DNA of 64,000 nucleotides from assembly GCF_001999325.1 (NCBI RefSeq), contig NZ_MVAR01000015.1, positions 128,687-192,686 on the forward strand, read 5' to 3'. The notes under the pieces were generated by a model that had not been told where the DNA came from, searched no databases, and saw only the letters and a program-made list of their open reading frames with translations. Shown in pieces: positions 1 to 8,317 of this stretch. Numbering within the stretch: position 1 is the stretch's first letter; each line of letters opens with the position of its first letter. The translations under genes were made by a program, and so were the position numbers. This DNA is from Thioalkalivibrio versutus (GTDB lineage: Bacteria; Pseudomonadota; Gammaproteobacteria; Ectothiorhodospirales; Ectothiorhodospiraceae).

Positions 1-365
1 TCGCGGAACTGGTCGCCGAGCACGGCCTGCCCGGCAGCGGTCACACGCGCCCGGATCACCCCATGCTGGACGAGGTGGCCGAGCGCCTGGACGACGCCGA
101 GCTGCGCGCGGCCTTCGAGGCGGTGCGGGCGGCCGCGCAGATCGACCGGGCGGAGCCCGAGGCCGACCCCAGTCGCGTCACCGAGATCCAGCCGCTGGAA
201 GACCCTACCGCGCAGGAGGCGCAGGAGATCCCCGAGCCGGCCGAGGCCGACGGCGGCCAGGAGACCGGCGACGAGGCGGCGGGCATGCCCTGGCTCCCCT
301 GGCTGGTTGCCGCTGCGCTGTTCCTGCTGCTGCTCGGCGGCATCGCCACGGGCCGGCGGCGTTAA
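1..365 (+). CDS. cobN: Cobaltochelatase CobN, C-terminal end (partial)
   Basis: The frame is open from base 3, so the gene begins outside the window. The visible 120 residues hold a soluble part, then a long acidic Pro/Glu/Ala linker (from about residue 50), then one hydrophobic segment (MPWLPWLVAAALFLLLLGG) and a short RRR tail. That is a C-terminal membrane anchor with the bulk of the protein outside or inside the membrane. The CobN call rests mainly on context: it precedes an ExbB-like gene, a DUF2149 gene and the cob operon, an order I associate with large CobN-type chelatases. The visible part has no chelatase motif, so it could be another anchored protein. No CobS or CobT is visible. 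Confidence 0.55.
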   Translation, partial: AELVAEHGLPGSGHTRPDHPMLDEVAERLDDAELRAAFEAVRAAAQIDRAEPEADPSRVTEIQPLEDPTAQEAQEIPEPAEADGGQETGDEAAGMPWLPWLVAAALFLLLLGGIATGRRR

Positions 366-399
366 CGGCTGGGGGCGGGAAATCCCCGGGCCCTGTACG

Positions 400-470
400 T
401 GTAGGAGCCGAGCCCTCTCGGCGATTGCGGCGTTGGTTACGCCCCATCGGCCAGAGGCTGGCCTCCTACA
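400..470. repeat. REP-like double hairpin
   Basis: An 8-bp outer inverted repeat (TGTAGGAG at 400-407, CTCCTACA at 463-470) encloses two hairpins: GCCGAG/CTCGGC (407-422) and GGCCAG/CTGGCC (449-463). This paired-palindrome layout is typical of repetitive extragenic palindromes in gammaproteobacteria. It lies between the CobN-like gene and the ExbB-like gene and may act as an mRNA processing or stabilising element. Confidence 0.6.
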
Positions 471-515
471 GAAGGCCGTACGAATGGCTGAACAAAGGTT
501 AATGAGGTAACGCGA

Positions 516-959
516 ATGTCGTTCTCGATCACGATGGAACTGATGGACACCGTGGTGCGCTGGCTGCTGGAGCCAGTGATCGTTGGCCTGCTGGTGCTGG
601 TCGCGGTCGCCGTCTGGGAGCTCGGGCTGGCACTGGGTGAACGCTCCGGTGGGGTACGCCGTCTGGAATTGAGCGGCGATGCCGAACGCCTCGCTTACCG
701 TGCCCGGCGGCGCATCGACCGCGCCGATCTGCTGGCGCGCATCGGCCCGATGCTCGGGCTGATGGGGACGTTGATCCCGCTGGGTCCGGGGCTGGCCGCG
801 ATGGGCCGGGGCGAACTGGAAATCCTCGCCCAGGCCGTTACGGTGGCGTTCAACACCACGGTGCTGGGGCTGCTGATCGGTATTCTCGGCTTCCTGCTCG
901 GGCGGCTGCGCCGGCGCTGGTACGACGCGGCGATGGAGCGTATGGAGGCGGTGGCATGA
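516..959 (+). CDS. MotA/TolQ/ExbB-family proton channel subunit
   Basis: This 147-residue inner-membrane protein has hydrophobic segments at about 19-39, 74-95 and 108-130. The conserved ExbB/TolQ-like core (ARIGPMLGLMGTLIPLGPGL) spans 74-93 and includes the small-residue-rich second helix. Family members form a proton-driven stator with a TolR/ExbD-like partner, and the next gene (start overlapping by 4 bases, ATGA) supplies such a partner. Next to a membrane-anchored CobN-like protein, it may energise metal or corrinoid handling. That role is inference. TolQ proper is longer, and no tolA or pal is nearby. Confidence 0.85.
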   Translation: MSFSITMELMDTVVRWLLEPVIVGLLVLVAVAVWELGLALGERSGGVRRLELSGDAERLAYRARRRIDRADLLARIGPMLGLMGTLIPLGPGLAAMGRGELEILAQAVTVAFNTTVLGLLIGILGFLLGRLRRRWYDAAMERMEAVA

Positions 960-1246
960 GGGTCCCGCACTACCGAGCCTCGCGCTTCGACGCGCCCGAC
1001 GAGGAGCCGATGGGCCCGCTGGCCAATCTGGCCGACATCATGCTGGTGTTTGCCGTCGGCCTGATGGTGGTGATGGCCGCATCGGGCGGCGGGTTGGAGC
1101 CGGCCAGTGGCGGCGCCGAGATCGAGCCCGGGCGCGAGATCCCGGACCCGCCCGAAGGGGCCGGCGAGGCCGGCTCGGGTTTCGAATCCATGGGGCAGGT
1201 CTACCGCGATCCGGAGACCGGACGGATGATCCTGATCGGCGAATAG
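956..1246 (+). CDS. DUF2149 protein, TolR/ExbD-like partner
   Basis: This 96-residue protein has a short cytoplasmic N-terminus and one transmembrane helix (about 28-42, NLADIMLVFAVGLMVVM) with an Asp at residue 27 at its start. This resembles the proton-carrying Asp of TolR/ExbD. An acidic, Pro/Gly-rich periplasmic tail follows. The sequence matches my knowledge of DUF2149, a family found beside MotA/TolQ/ExbB proteins and CobN homologues. Its start overlaps the stop of the channel gene by 4 bases, so the two are probably made in fixed ratio. Confidence 0.8.
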   Translation: MRVPHYRASRFDAPDEEPMGPLANLADIMLVFAVGLMVVMAASGGGLEPASGGAEIEPGREIPDPPEGAGEAGSGFESMGQVYRDPETGRMILIGE

Positions 1247-1305
1247 CCACTCTAGGCGCCGTCCGAATGCCCGTATGACGCAACGAATCAAGGAGTAACA
1301 AAACG

Positions 1306-1920
1306 ATGAGCGAAGACACCGAAGCGGCTCGCGCCGAACGCCACGCCCAGCGCATGGCGCGCAAGAAGGAGGTCGTGGACCGCAAGATCGCCGAAGCCCA
1401 GGAGGAGAAGGGGGTGTTCCTGATCCTGACCGGCAACGGCAAGGGCAAGAGCTCCTCCGGCTTCGGCATGGTCGCCCGTGCCCTGGGGCACGGCATGCAG
1501 GTGGGCATCGTCCAGTTCATCAAGGGGCAGTTCGCCACCGGCGAGGAGGCCTTCTTCCGCGGTCAGGACAACGTGCAGTACCACGTGATGGGCGAGGGCT
1601 ACACTTGGGAGACCCAGGACCGCGAGAAGGATGTCGAGGCCGCCCGCGATGCCTGGGCGCATGCCCGCGACATGCTGCGCGACCCGAACGTCGATCTGGT
1701 GCTGCTCGACGAGCTGCACATCGCGCTGAAATACCAGTACCTCGACGTGGCCGAGGTCCTCGAAGAACTGGCCAACCGCCCGCCGATGCAGCACGTGATC
1801 ACCACCGGCCGCGCCGCGCCCAAGGCGATGATCGAGGCGGCCGATACCGTCAGCGAGATCGGTGTGGTCAAGCACGCCTTCCAGGCCGGCATCAAGGCGC
1901 AAAAGGGGATCGAGCTGTGA
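1306..1920 (+). CDS. cobO: Cob(I)yrinic acid a,c-diamide adenosyltransferase
   Basis: This 204-residue BtuR/CobO-type ATP:corrinoid adenosyltransferase attaches the 5'-deoxyadenosyl group to reduced cobyrinate diamide or later corrinoids. The P-loop TGNGKGKSS sits at about 42-50, and DLVLLDELHIAL (about 131-142) is the family's Walker-B-like strand. The N-terminus is charged, as in CobO. An AAGGAG ribosome site lies about 10 bases before the ATG. The stop overlaps the GTG start of cobB. Confidence 0.95.
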   Translation: MSEDTEAARAERHAQRMARKKEVVDRKIAEAQEEKGVFLILTGNGKGKSSSGFGMVARALGHGMQVGIVQFIKGQFATGEEAFFRGQDNVQYHVMGEGYTWETQDREKDVEAARDAWAHARDMLRDPNVDLVLLDELHIALKYQYLDVAEVLEELANRPPMQHVITTGRAAPKAMIEAADTVSEIGVVKHAFQAGIKAQKGIEL

Positions 1921-3209
1921 GCGTGAGCTGCCCGGCCGCGTTCGTGGCGGCCCCGGCCTCGGGCCAGGGCAAGACCACGATCACCGCCGCCATCGCTCGC
2001 TACCACCGCAACCAGGGCCGACGCGTGCGCGTGTTCAAGACCGGCCCCGACTTCCTCGACCCGATGATCCTGGAGCAGGCCTCCGGCCACCCGGTGGATG
2101 CGCTGCATCTGTGGATGGTGGGCGAGGCCGCCTGCCGGGCGATGTTGTACGAGGCGGCACAGACGTCCGACCTGATCCTGGTGGAGGGATCGATGGGGCT
2201 GTTCGACGGGGATCCCTCCGGCGCGGATCTGGCCCAGGCCTTCGGGTTGCCGATCCTGGCGATCCTGGATGCCAGCGGTATGGGCCAGACCTTCGGGGCG
2301 CTGGTGCACGGCTTGTCGACCTATCGCCCGGGCTTGTCATTCGCCGGCGTGATCGCCAATCGGGTGGGCAGCCCGGGGCATGCCCGGATGCTGGAGGACT
2401 GCACCCCGGACGCGATCCGCTTCTTCGGGGCCGTGCAGCGCAACGAGACGCTGAGTGTCCCGGATCGTCACCTGGGCCTGGTTCAGGCGGGCGAGATCGC
2501 CGACCTGGATGCGCGGCTGGAGGCCGCGGCGGCTGCGATCGAAGAGGCCGGCGTGACGGGCCTCCCGGAGCCCGTGACCTTTCATCCGGAAGCGATCGCG
2601 CCGATCACGGCGACCCTGTCCGGCGTACGCGTCGCGATTGCACGGGATGCGGCCTTCGCGTTCATGTATCCGGCCAATCTGCGTCTGCTGGAGAAGATGG
2701 GCGCCGAACTGCGGTTCTTTTCCCCGCTTGCCGGGGATGGGCTGCCGGAGGCCGATGCCGTCTGGCTCCCGGGCGGCTACCCCGAGTTGTATCTGGATCA
2801 ACTGGCCGCCAATACCGCTCTGAAGTCGGACCTGGAGGCCCACCATGCGGCCGGTCGCCCTATCCTGGCGGAGTGCGGGGGCTTCCTCTATCTGCTGGAT
2901 GAACTGGCCGACCGCGAGGGCCACACCGCGGCCATGGCCGGACTGGTGCCGGGCAAGGCCCAGCTGGCGGACCGCTTGCAGGGCCTGGGTCTCCAGGCGG
3001 CCCCGCTGCCGGAGGGCGAGTTGCGTGGACACACCTTCCACCACACCCGCTCCGAGGTCGGCCTGGAACCTTACGACCATTGCTGGCGGGCCCGCGGGAC
3101 GGGGTCGCAGGGGGAGGCGATCTATCGCGATGGTCGCCTGAGCGCGACCTATCTGCACGCCTGGTTCCCGTCCAACCCCGAGGCCACGGCGCAGCTGTTT
3201 CGGCCATGA
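1917..3209 (+). CDS. cobB: Cobyrinate a,c-diamide synthase
   Basis: The 430-residue enzyme amidates the a and c side chains of (hydrogeno)byrinate or cobyrinate, using ATP and glutamine. The N-terminal dethiobiotin-synthetase-like domain opens with the P-loop ASGQGKTT (14-21), and TGPDFLDP follows. The C-terminal class I glutaminase domain shows WLPGGYPELY and the nucleophile Cys in ILAECGGFLYLL. The GTG at 1917 is chosen because it overlaps the cobO stop (GTGA) and places the P-loop at the usual distance. The longer upstream frame lies inside cobO and is not used. Confidence 0.95.
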   Translation: MSVSCPAAFVAAPASGQGKTTITAAIARYHRNQGRRVRVFKTGPDFLDPMILEQASGHPVDALHLWMVGEAACRAMLYEAAQTSDLILVEGSMGLFDGDPSGADLAQAFGLPILAILDASGMGQTFGALVHGLSTYRPGLSFAGVIANRVGSPGHARMLEDCTPDAIRFFGAVQRNETLSVPDRHLGLVQAGEIADLDARLEAAAAAIEEAGVTGLPEPVTFHPEAIAPITATLSGVRVAIARDAAFAFMYPANLRLLEKMGAELRFFSPLAGDGLPEADAVWLPGGYPELYLDQLAANTALKSDLEAHHAAGRPILAECGGFLYLLDELADREGHTAAMAGLVPGKAQLADRLQGLGLQAAPLPEGELRGHTFHHTRSEVGLEPYDHCWRARGTGSQGEAIYRDGRLSATYLHAWFPSNPEATAQLFRP

Positions 3210-4060
3210 GTGATGCGCAGCGGGATAATGTGACGCGGATCGGACCGGGGGCACGCGCCGGGGCCAGCATCCGGCTGGGCGGCGAGCGGCGGGCCGGCTG
3301 CGTGGATCTGGTCGGCGCGGGTCCGGGCGATCCGGGGCTGCTGACACTGGACGCGGTAGCCGCGATGCAGCACGCCGACATCCTGCTGCACGACCGCCTG
3401 ATCCCGGATGCGATCCTGGAACTGGCGAACCCGGAGGCGCAGCGGCTGTACGTGGGCAAGGCACGCTCACGGCACAGCTGCGATCAGGGGGACCTGAACG
3501 AGCGCATGATCGCGTTGGCGCGGGAGGGGCACTACGTGGTGCGCCTGAAGGGTGGGGACCCGTTCGTCTATGGTCGCGGCGGCGAGGAGGCGGCGGCGAT
3601 CGCCGCGGCCGGGATCCCGGTCCGCATCGTGCCGGGGATCACCGCGGCGGGTGGCTGCGCGGCGTATGCCGGGATCCCGTTGACCCATCGCGATCATGCC
3701 TATCGCTGCCAGTTCGTGACCGCCCATCGCCGCGCCGGCGAGACCGATCTGGACTGGGCCTCGCTGGTCCATCCGCAGCAGACCCTGGTCGTCTACATGG
3801 GGCTGCACACCCTGGCCGAGGTCTGCGGCGAGATGATGGCGGCGGGCGCGGATGGCGCGATGCCGGCCGCGTTGGTGGAGCAGGGCACGCGCCCGACGCA
3901 GCGCGTCATTGAGGGCACGCTGGCGGACCTTCCCGCGCGGGTTGCGGATCTGGCCATCCAGTCGCCCGCGTTGCTGATCGTGGGCGAGGTGGTGCGCCTG
4001 CGCGAGACGATTGCCACGCCGGGCTTCGAGCCCGGGCCGGGGACGCATGAAGTCGGCTGA
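3206..4060 (+). CDS. cobA: Uroporphyrinogen-III C-methyltransferase (SUMT)
   Basis: The 284-residue tetrapyrrole methylase methylates C2 and C7 of uroporphyrinogen III to give precorrin-2, the entry to the corrin branch. The SAM-binding signature VDLVGAGPGDPGLLTL starts near residue 33, and the second motif VRLKGGDPFVYGRGGEE lies near 113. It is a stand-alone SUMT without the CysG dehydrogenase/chelatase domain. ATG 3206 overlaps the cobB stop by 4 bases. The N-terminus is about 30 residues longer than in minimal SUMTs. Confidence 0.93.
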   Translation: MSDAQRDNVTRIGPGARAGASIRLGGERRAGCVDLVGAGPGDPGLLTLDAVAAMQHADILLHDRLIPDAILELANPEAQRLYVGKARSRHSCDQGDLNERMIALAREGHYVVRLKGGDPFVYGRGGEEAAAIAAAGIPVRIVPGITAAGGCAAYAGIPLTHRDHAYRCQFVTAHRRAGETDLDWASLVHPQQTLVVYMGLHTLAEVCGEMMAAGADGAMPAALVEQGTRPTQRVIEGTLADLPARVADLAIQSPALLIVGEVVRLRETIATPGFEPGPGTHEVG

Positions 4061-4082
4061 TCGCTACAGTGCGGAGGGCGGC

Positions 4083-5192
4083 ATGCGCCCGGAGACGTGC
4101 GAGACAACCGGGCGCCTGCGCACCGGCCTGACCACCGGCGTCTGCGCGACCGTGGCCGCCGTGGCCGGCGCACGCTGGCTGCTGGAGGGGCGGCGGCTCG
4201 AGACGGTCGAGGTCACCCTGCCGAGGGGGCAGGTCGTGCGCCTGGCGTTGAACGATCTGGAGCCCACCCCGGGTGGCGCGGTCGCCGGGGTCATCAAGGA
4301 TGCCGGCGATGACCCGGATGCCACCCACGGGGCTCGGGTCTGGGTCGAGGTGACCCTGTGTGGTGCACCTGGCGTTGTGTTCATGGCGGGTGCCGGGGTC
4401 GGGACGGTCACGCGTCCGGGCCTGGTGTTGGCGCCGGGCGAGCCGGCGATCAACCCGGTCCCGCGACGCATGATGCAGGGGCATCTGGAGGCGCTTGCCG
4501 AGGCGACCGGTTACAGCGGGGGCTTCCGGGTCACGGTCGGGGTGGACGGGGGCGAACGGATTGCCGAGCGGACCATGAATGCCCGCCTGGGCATCCTCGG
4601 CGGCCTCTCGATCCTGGGCACCACGGGGATCGTGCGCCCGTTTTCCTGCGCCGCCTATATCGCATCCATCCATCAGGCCATCGACGTGGCCCGCGCCAAC
4701 GATTGTCCGCGTGTGGCCTGCTGTACCGGCGGCACCAGCGAGGCGGCGGTGCGTGAACGCTACGGTCTGGACGACCTGGCGCTGATCGAGATGGGGGATC
4801 TGTTCGGGGCGGCGCTGAAGTACCTGCGGCGCCACCCCCTGCCCGCGGTGGTGCTGGCCGCGGGCTTCGGCAAGCTCAGCAAGTTCGCGGCCGGGCACCT
4901 GGATGCGCATAGCCGCAAGTCGCGCATCGATCTCGACGCCCTGGCGGAGGAAGCCGCGGATCTGGGCGCCAGCCCGGACCTGGTGGCGCGCATCCGCGCG
5001 GCCAACACCAGTGCCCAGGCCCTTGCGGATTGCCTGGAACAGGGCGTGGCCCTGGCCGACCGGATTAGTGCACGCGCCTGGCAGCGAGCCCGCGGGATGT
5101 TGCCGGAGACCACGGCGCTGGAGGTCTGCGCGGTGGATCGGGCGGGGCGCATCGTCGGGTTTGCCGATGGCGCCAGGGGCCTTGCGCCATGA
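4083..5192 (+). CDS. cbiD: Precorrin-5B/cobalt-precorrin-5B C1-methyltransferase
   Basis: The 369-residue CbiD methylates C1 of the ring-contracted intermediate. The Thr/Gly-rich opening RTGLTTGVCATVAAVAGA and the central LSILGTTGIVRPFS are hallmarks of the family. ATG 4083 is preferred because GGAGGG (4073-4078) lies just before it. An in-frame ATG at 4047 would overlap cobA by 14 bases. CbiD stands in for CobF in an otherwise CobG-type oxygen-dependent pathway, as in pseudomonads. Confidence 0.93.
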   Translation: MRPETCETTGRLRTGLTTGVCATVAAVAGARWLLEGRRLETVEVTLPRGQVVRLALNDLEPTPGGAVAGVIKDAGDDPDATHGARVWVEVTLCGAPGVVFMAGAGVGTVTRPGLVLAPGEPAINPVPRRMMQGHLEALAEATGYSGGFRVTVGVDGGERIAERTMNARLGILGGLSILGTTGIVRPFSCAAYIASIHQAIDVARANDCPRVACCTGGTSEAAVRERYGLDDLALIEMGDLFGAALKYLRRHPLPAVVLAAGFGKLSKFAAGHLDAHSRKSRIDLDALAEEAADLGASPDLVARIRAANTSAQALADCLEQGVALADRISARAWQRARGMLPETTALEVCAVDRAGRIVGFADGARGLAP

Positions 5193-6133
5193 CGGCCGCG
5201 GCGATCGCCCTGCAGTCGGTAGCCAAGCGCTACGCCGGTGGCCGGGTCGGGCTGGCGAACGTGGATCTGGAGGTGCCGGCGGGCAGCTTTTTCGGCCTGC
5301 TGGGTCCGAACGGGGCCGGCAAGACCACCCTGGTGGGGCTGTTGACCACGCTGGTGCGGGCGGATCGCGGTTCGATCCGGGTCTGCGGGCACGATGTGGC
5401 CACGCAGGCGGTGGCGGCGAAGGCGTGCATGGGCGTGGTGCCGCAGGAGGTGAATTTCAACAGCTTCGAGCCGGTGGGCGAGATCGTCGAGGCCCAGGCG
5501 GCCTACTACGGGCTGTCCCCGAGGCGGGCGCGCGAACGAACCGGCGAGGTGCTGGAACAGGCGGGTCTTCTGGACCGGCGCGAACAGTCGGCCTGGGGCC
5601 TGTCGGGCGGCATGAAGCGCCGGCTGATGATTGCCCGCGCCCTGGTGCATCGCCCTCGCGTTTTGTTGCTGGACGAGCCGACGGCGGGGGTGGACCTGGA
5701 GGGGCGCCATGCAACCTGGGAGCTGCTGCGCGGCTTGAACGCGGATGGCGTGACGATTCTCCTGACCACCCACTATCTGGAGGAGGCCGAGAGCCTGTGC
5801 GACAGGCTGGCGATCCTGGATCAGGGCGGGATCGTCGCGCGCGGCGAGACCGGCGAGCTGCTGCACGGGCTGAACGTGCAGACGCTGGTGCTGGAATTGA
5901 ATGCGCCTCTGGACGCGGCCCCGGTCCTGGAGGGGCTGGCGACCCGACTGGTGGATGCCTGGACCCTGGAGATCGATCTCCCGCAGGGCATGGAGGTCAA
6001 TGACCTGTTCGATCGCCTGGGCGGCAGCGGGGTCCGGGTCGCGGGACTGCGCAACAAGCGCAACCGGCTCGAGTCGCTATTCCTGCAGCGCATTGCGAAA
6101 CGCGCGGACGCACTGCAAGGGGCCGGGGCATGA
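5189..6133 (+). CDS. ABC-2 type exporter, ATPase subunit
   Basis: This 314-residue ATPase of the NodI/DrrA/YadG type has Walker A GPNGAGKTT (about 40-48), signature LSGGMKRRL, Walker B VLLLDEPTAGVD and the switch His in LTTHYLEEAE. A roughly 75-residue C-terminal extension matches drug/lipid exporter ATPases. The start overlaps the cbiD stop by 4 bases (ATGA) and its own stop overlaps the permease start in the same way. It is therefore translationally tied to B12 genes. The substrate is unknown. Confidence 0.92.
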   Translation: MTAAAIALQSVAKRYAGGRVGLANVDLEVPAGSFFGLLGPNGAGKTTLVGLLTTLVRADRGSIRVCGHDVATQAVAAKACMGVVPQEVNFNSFEPVGEIVEAQAAYYGLSPRRARERTGEVLEQAGLLDRREQSAWGLSGGMKRRLMIARALVHRPRVLLLDEPTAGVDLEGRHATWELLRGLNADGVTILLTTHYLEEAESLCDRLAILDQGGIVARGETGELLHGLNVQTLVLELNAPLDAAPVLEGLATRLVDAWTLEIDLPQGMEVNDLFDRLGGSGVRVAGLRNKRNRLESLFLQRIAKRADALQGAGA

Positions 6134-6903
6134 GACTCGCGGCCTACGCATTCGCCTATCGCGGGATGGTGGTCAAGCAGGTGCGCCGGTTCCTGCGGGC
6201 CTGGGTGCAGAACCTCCTGCCATCGGTGGTGACGACCGTCCTGTTCCTGGTGATCTTCGGTCATCTGATCGGGCGCGAACTGGGCACCATGCGGGGGGTC
6301 GACTACGCTGATTTCATCCTGCCCGGCCTGATCATCCTGGCGGTTGCCACCAATGCCTACAGCAATGTGACGCTGGCGTTTTACGGCGCGCGCTTGCAGC
6401 GGCATATCGAGGAGCTGCTGGTCGCGCCGCTGCCTGCCTGGCTGATTGTGGCGGGCTTCGCCACCGGCGGCGTGATCCGCGGGCTGCTGGCCGGGGCGCT
6501 GGTGGCGCTGGTCGCGATCCCGTTTACCCATCTCCAGCTGCACCACCTGGCGGCCACGTTGGGGATCGCGCTGATCAGTGCCTTGCTGTTCGCGCTGGCC
6601 GGGCTCTTGAACGGCCTGTATGCACGCAGCTTTGACCATACCTCCGTAGTGGCCACGTTCGTGTTGACCCCGCTGATCTACCTGGGAGGCCTGTTCTACC
6701 CGGTGGAACGGATGCCCGAGCCCTGGCAGTCGTTGGCGGTGCTGAACCCGCTGTATTACATGATCGAGGGCTTTCGCTACGGCCTGCTGGGGACCGGGTC
6801 CTTTGCCTGGGCCACGACCTTCTGGGTCCTCGTGGGGGCGACCCTCGTCGTCGGCGGGCTGGCCTGGGCCCTGGTGGCGCGTGGCGTGCGGATTCGGACA
6901 TGA
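6130..6903 (+). CDS. ABC-2 type exporter, permease subunit
   Basis: The 257-residue integral membrane protein is of the ABC-2/NodJ/YadH type with about six hydrophobic segments. Conserved features include GLIILAVATNAYSNV in the middle and FYPVERMPEPWQSLAVLNPL before the last helices, typical of ABC-2 permeases. It pairs with the ATPase before it through an ATGA overlap. It stops 19 bases before cobG. No periplasmic binding protein is present, which fits export rather than import. Confidence 0.92.
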   Translation: MRLAAYAFAYRGMVVKQVRRFLRAWVQNLLPSVVTTVLFLVIFGHLIGRELGTMRGVDYADFILPGLIILAVATNAYSNVTLAFYGARLQRHIEELLVAPLPAWLIVAGFATGGVIRGLLAGALVALVAIPFTHLQLHHLAATLGIALISALLFALAGLLNGLYARSFDHTSVVATFVLTPLIYLGGLFYPVERMPEPWQSLAVLNPLYYMIEGFRYGLLGTGSFAWATTFWVLVGATLVVGGLAWALVARGVRIRT

Positions 6904-6922
6904 GCGCGGGCAGGGTGAAACC

Positions 6923-8317
6923 ATGAGCGCCGATCGTCCGTGGGTGCGCCAGGCCTGTCCGGGGGTGGCTGCGCCGTTGAGCACCGGGGACGGTTTGCTG
7001 ATGCGGGTGCGTCACCCGATCGGGGGGCTAGATGCGGAGCAGGCGCAGACCCTCGCGGAGGTGGCGCGCCGTTTTGGTTCCGGTGCCCTGGAGCTGACCA
7101 GCCGCGGCAATCTGCAGTTGCGCGGTCTGGAGACGGCGGATCTGGAGCCGGCACGTGTCGAGCTGGAGCGCGCGGGTCTGGCTGACCGCGATCCCGCGGT
7201 GGAGGCGGTGCGCAATGTCCTGGTGGCCCCGGTGACGGACATCGATCCGGAGGCGGCCATGGATGTACAGCCGGTCGCGCGGGACCTCGCGCGGGCGCTG
7301 GGGGAACACCCGCGTCTGCGGGCACTGCCGCCGAAGGTGGGGGTGCTGGTGGAGGCCGGTGGAGGTTTGCCGCTGGATGGCGTAGCGGCGGACCTGCGGC
7401 TGGAGGCCAGTGCGGCGCTGGGAGGGGTGTGGTTTCGGGTGGCCGTGGGCGCGTCCCGTCGCACGGCCACGGTGCTGGGCTGGACGCGCCCGGAGAAGGT
7501 CGTGGAGGTCGCCCTGGCGGTGCTCGAACGCTTCGTGGATTTGCGCGAAGGCGAGGTGGATCCGCCGGGGCGCGTGGCCGGTGCCGTGGCCCGGTTCGGC
7601 CCGAGCGTGCTGACCCCGCCAGGGCTGGAGCGCGTGCTCCCGGGCGGGGACTGGGTCGCGGCCCGGATGCCCGGATGCGCGGATACCGGGATGGGGGCGT
7701 GCCTGAACGGGCGCGCCTTCGGGATCGCGTTTCCCTTCGGGGCCCTGCGCGCGGAGGCCTTGCACGGGCTGGCCGAACATATCCGGGTGCGCGACGGACG
7801 CCTGCGGCTGACACCGTGGCGCAGCCTGCTCGTGACCGGGGCATCACCGGTGGAATCAGCCCGGGTCGCCGAGTGGGGCGGTGTGACCGATCCGGATGAT
7901 TCGCGCCTGGCGGTGAGTGCCTGTATCGGGCAGGCGGGGTGCTCGGCGGGCAGTACCTCCACGCGGGCGGATGCCGAGAGGGCCGGGGTATCCGCCTGCA
8001 GGTTGCTTGCGGGCGGCGGTCATGTGCATGTCAGTGGCTGCGACAAGCACTGCGGGCGCCCCGCGAACGCGCAGGTGCTGCTCACGGCGCGGGAAGGTTG
8101 CTACGACCTGTCGCTGCAACGCGCGCCCGCGCAATGGGAGACCGTCCTGACGAGGCTGAGACCCGGGCAGGTCGAGCCGGCCCTCGCGGCCCTCGATACG
8201 GTTGCCCGTGAAGAGTGTGGCGCGAATGAGTCGAGGATCGAGGCCCTGCAACGGCTGGGGGGCACGGCACTGAGCCGGCGGATGAACGCAAAGATGAACA
8301 ACGGAGATTCAGCATGA
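6923..8317 (+). CDS. cobG: Precorrin-3B synthase
   Basis: The 464-residue sirohaem/Fe-S mono-oxygenase hydroxylates precorrin-3A at C20 and forms the gamma-lactone in the O2-dependent pathway. It has two nitrite/sulfite-reductase-like ferredoxin half-domains, the first starting near residue 20 and containing ELTSRGNLQLRGL. The 4Fe-4S/sirohaem cysteines are seen in CIGQAGC and CDKHC (about 333-380). ATG 6923 is chosen over the longer frame, which runs back into the permease gene. Its stop overlaps cobH. Confidence 0.92.
   Translation: MSADRPWVRQACPGVAAPLSTGDGLLMRVRHPIGGLDAEQAQTLAEVARRFGSGALELTSRGNLQLRGLETADLEPARVELERAGLADRDPAVEAVRNVLVAPVTDIDPEAAMDVQPVARDLARALGEHPRLRALPPKVGVLVEAGGGLPLDGVAADLRLEASAALGGVWFRVAVGASRRTATVLGWTRPEKVVEVALAVLERFVDLREGEVDPPGRVAGAVARFGPSVLTPPGLERVLPGGDWVAARMPGCADTGMGACLNGRAFGIAFPFGALRAEALHGLAEHIRVRDGRLRLTPWRSLLVTGASPVESARVAEWGGVTDPDDSRLAVSACIGQAGCSAGSTSTRADAERAGVSACRLLAGGGHVHVSGCDKHCGRPANAQVLLTAREGCYDLSLQRAPAQWETVLTRLRPGQVEPALAALDTVAREECGANESRIEALQRLGGTALSRRMNAKMNNGDSA

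Noticed and set aside
366..515. B12 riboswitch ahead of the ExbB-like gene
   Set aside because: No B12-box blocks are visible here; the only structured element is the REP-like doublet.
1605..1916. N-terminal extension of cobB inside cobO
   Set aside because: It is the out-of-frame reading of cobO; the GTG at 1917 gives standard CobB length and a coupled start.
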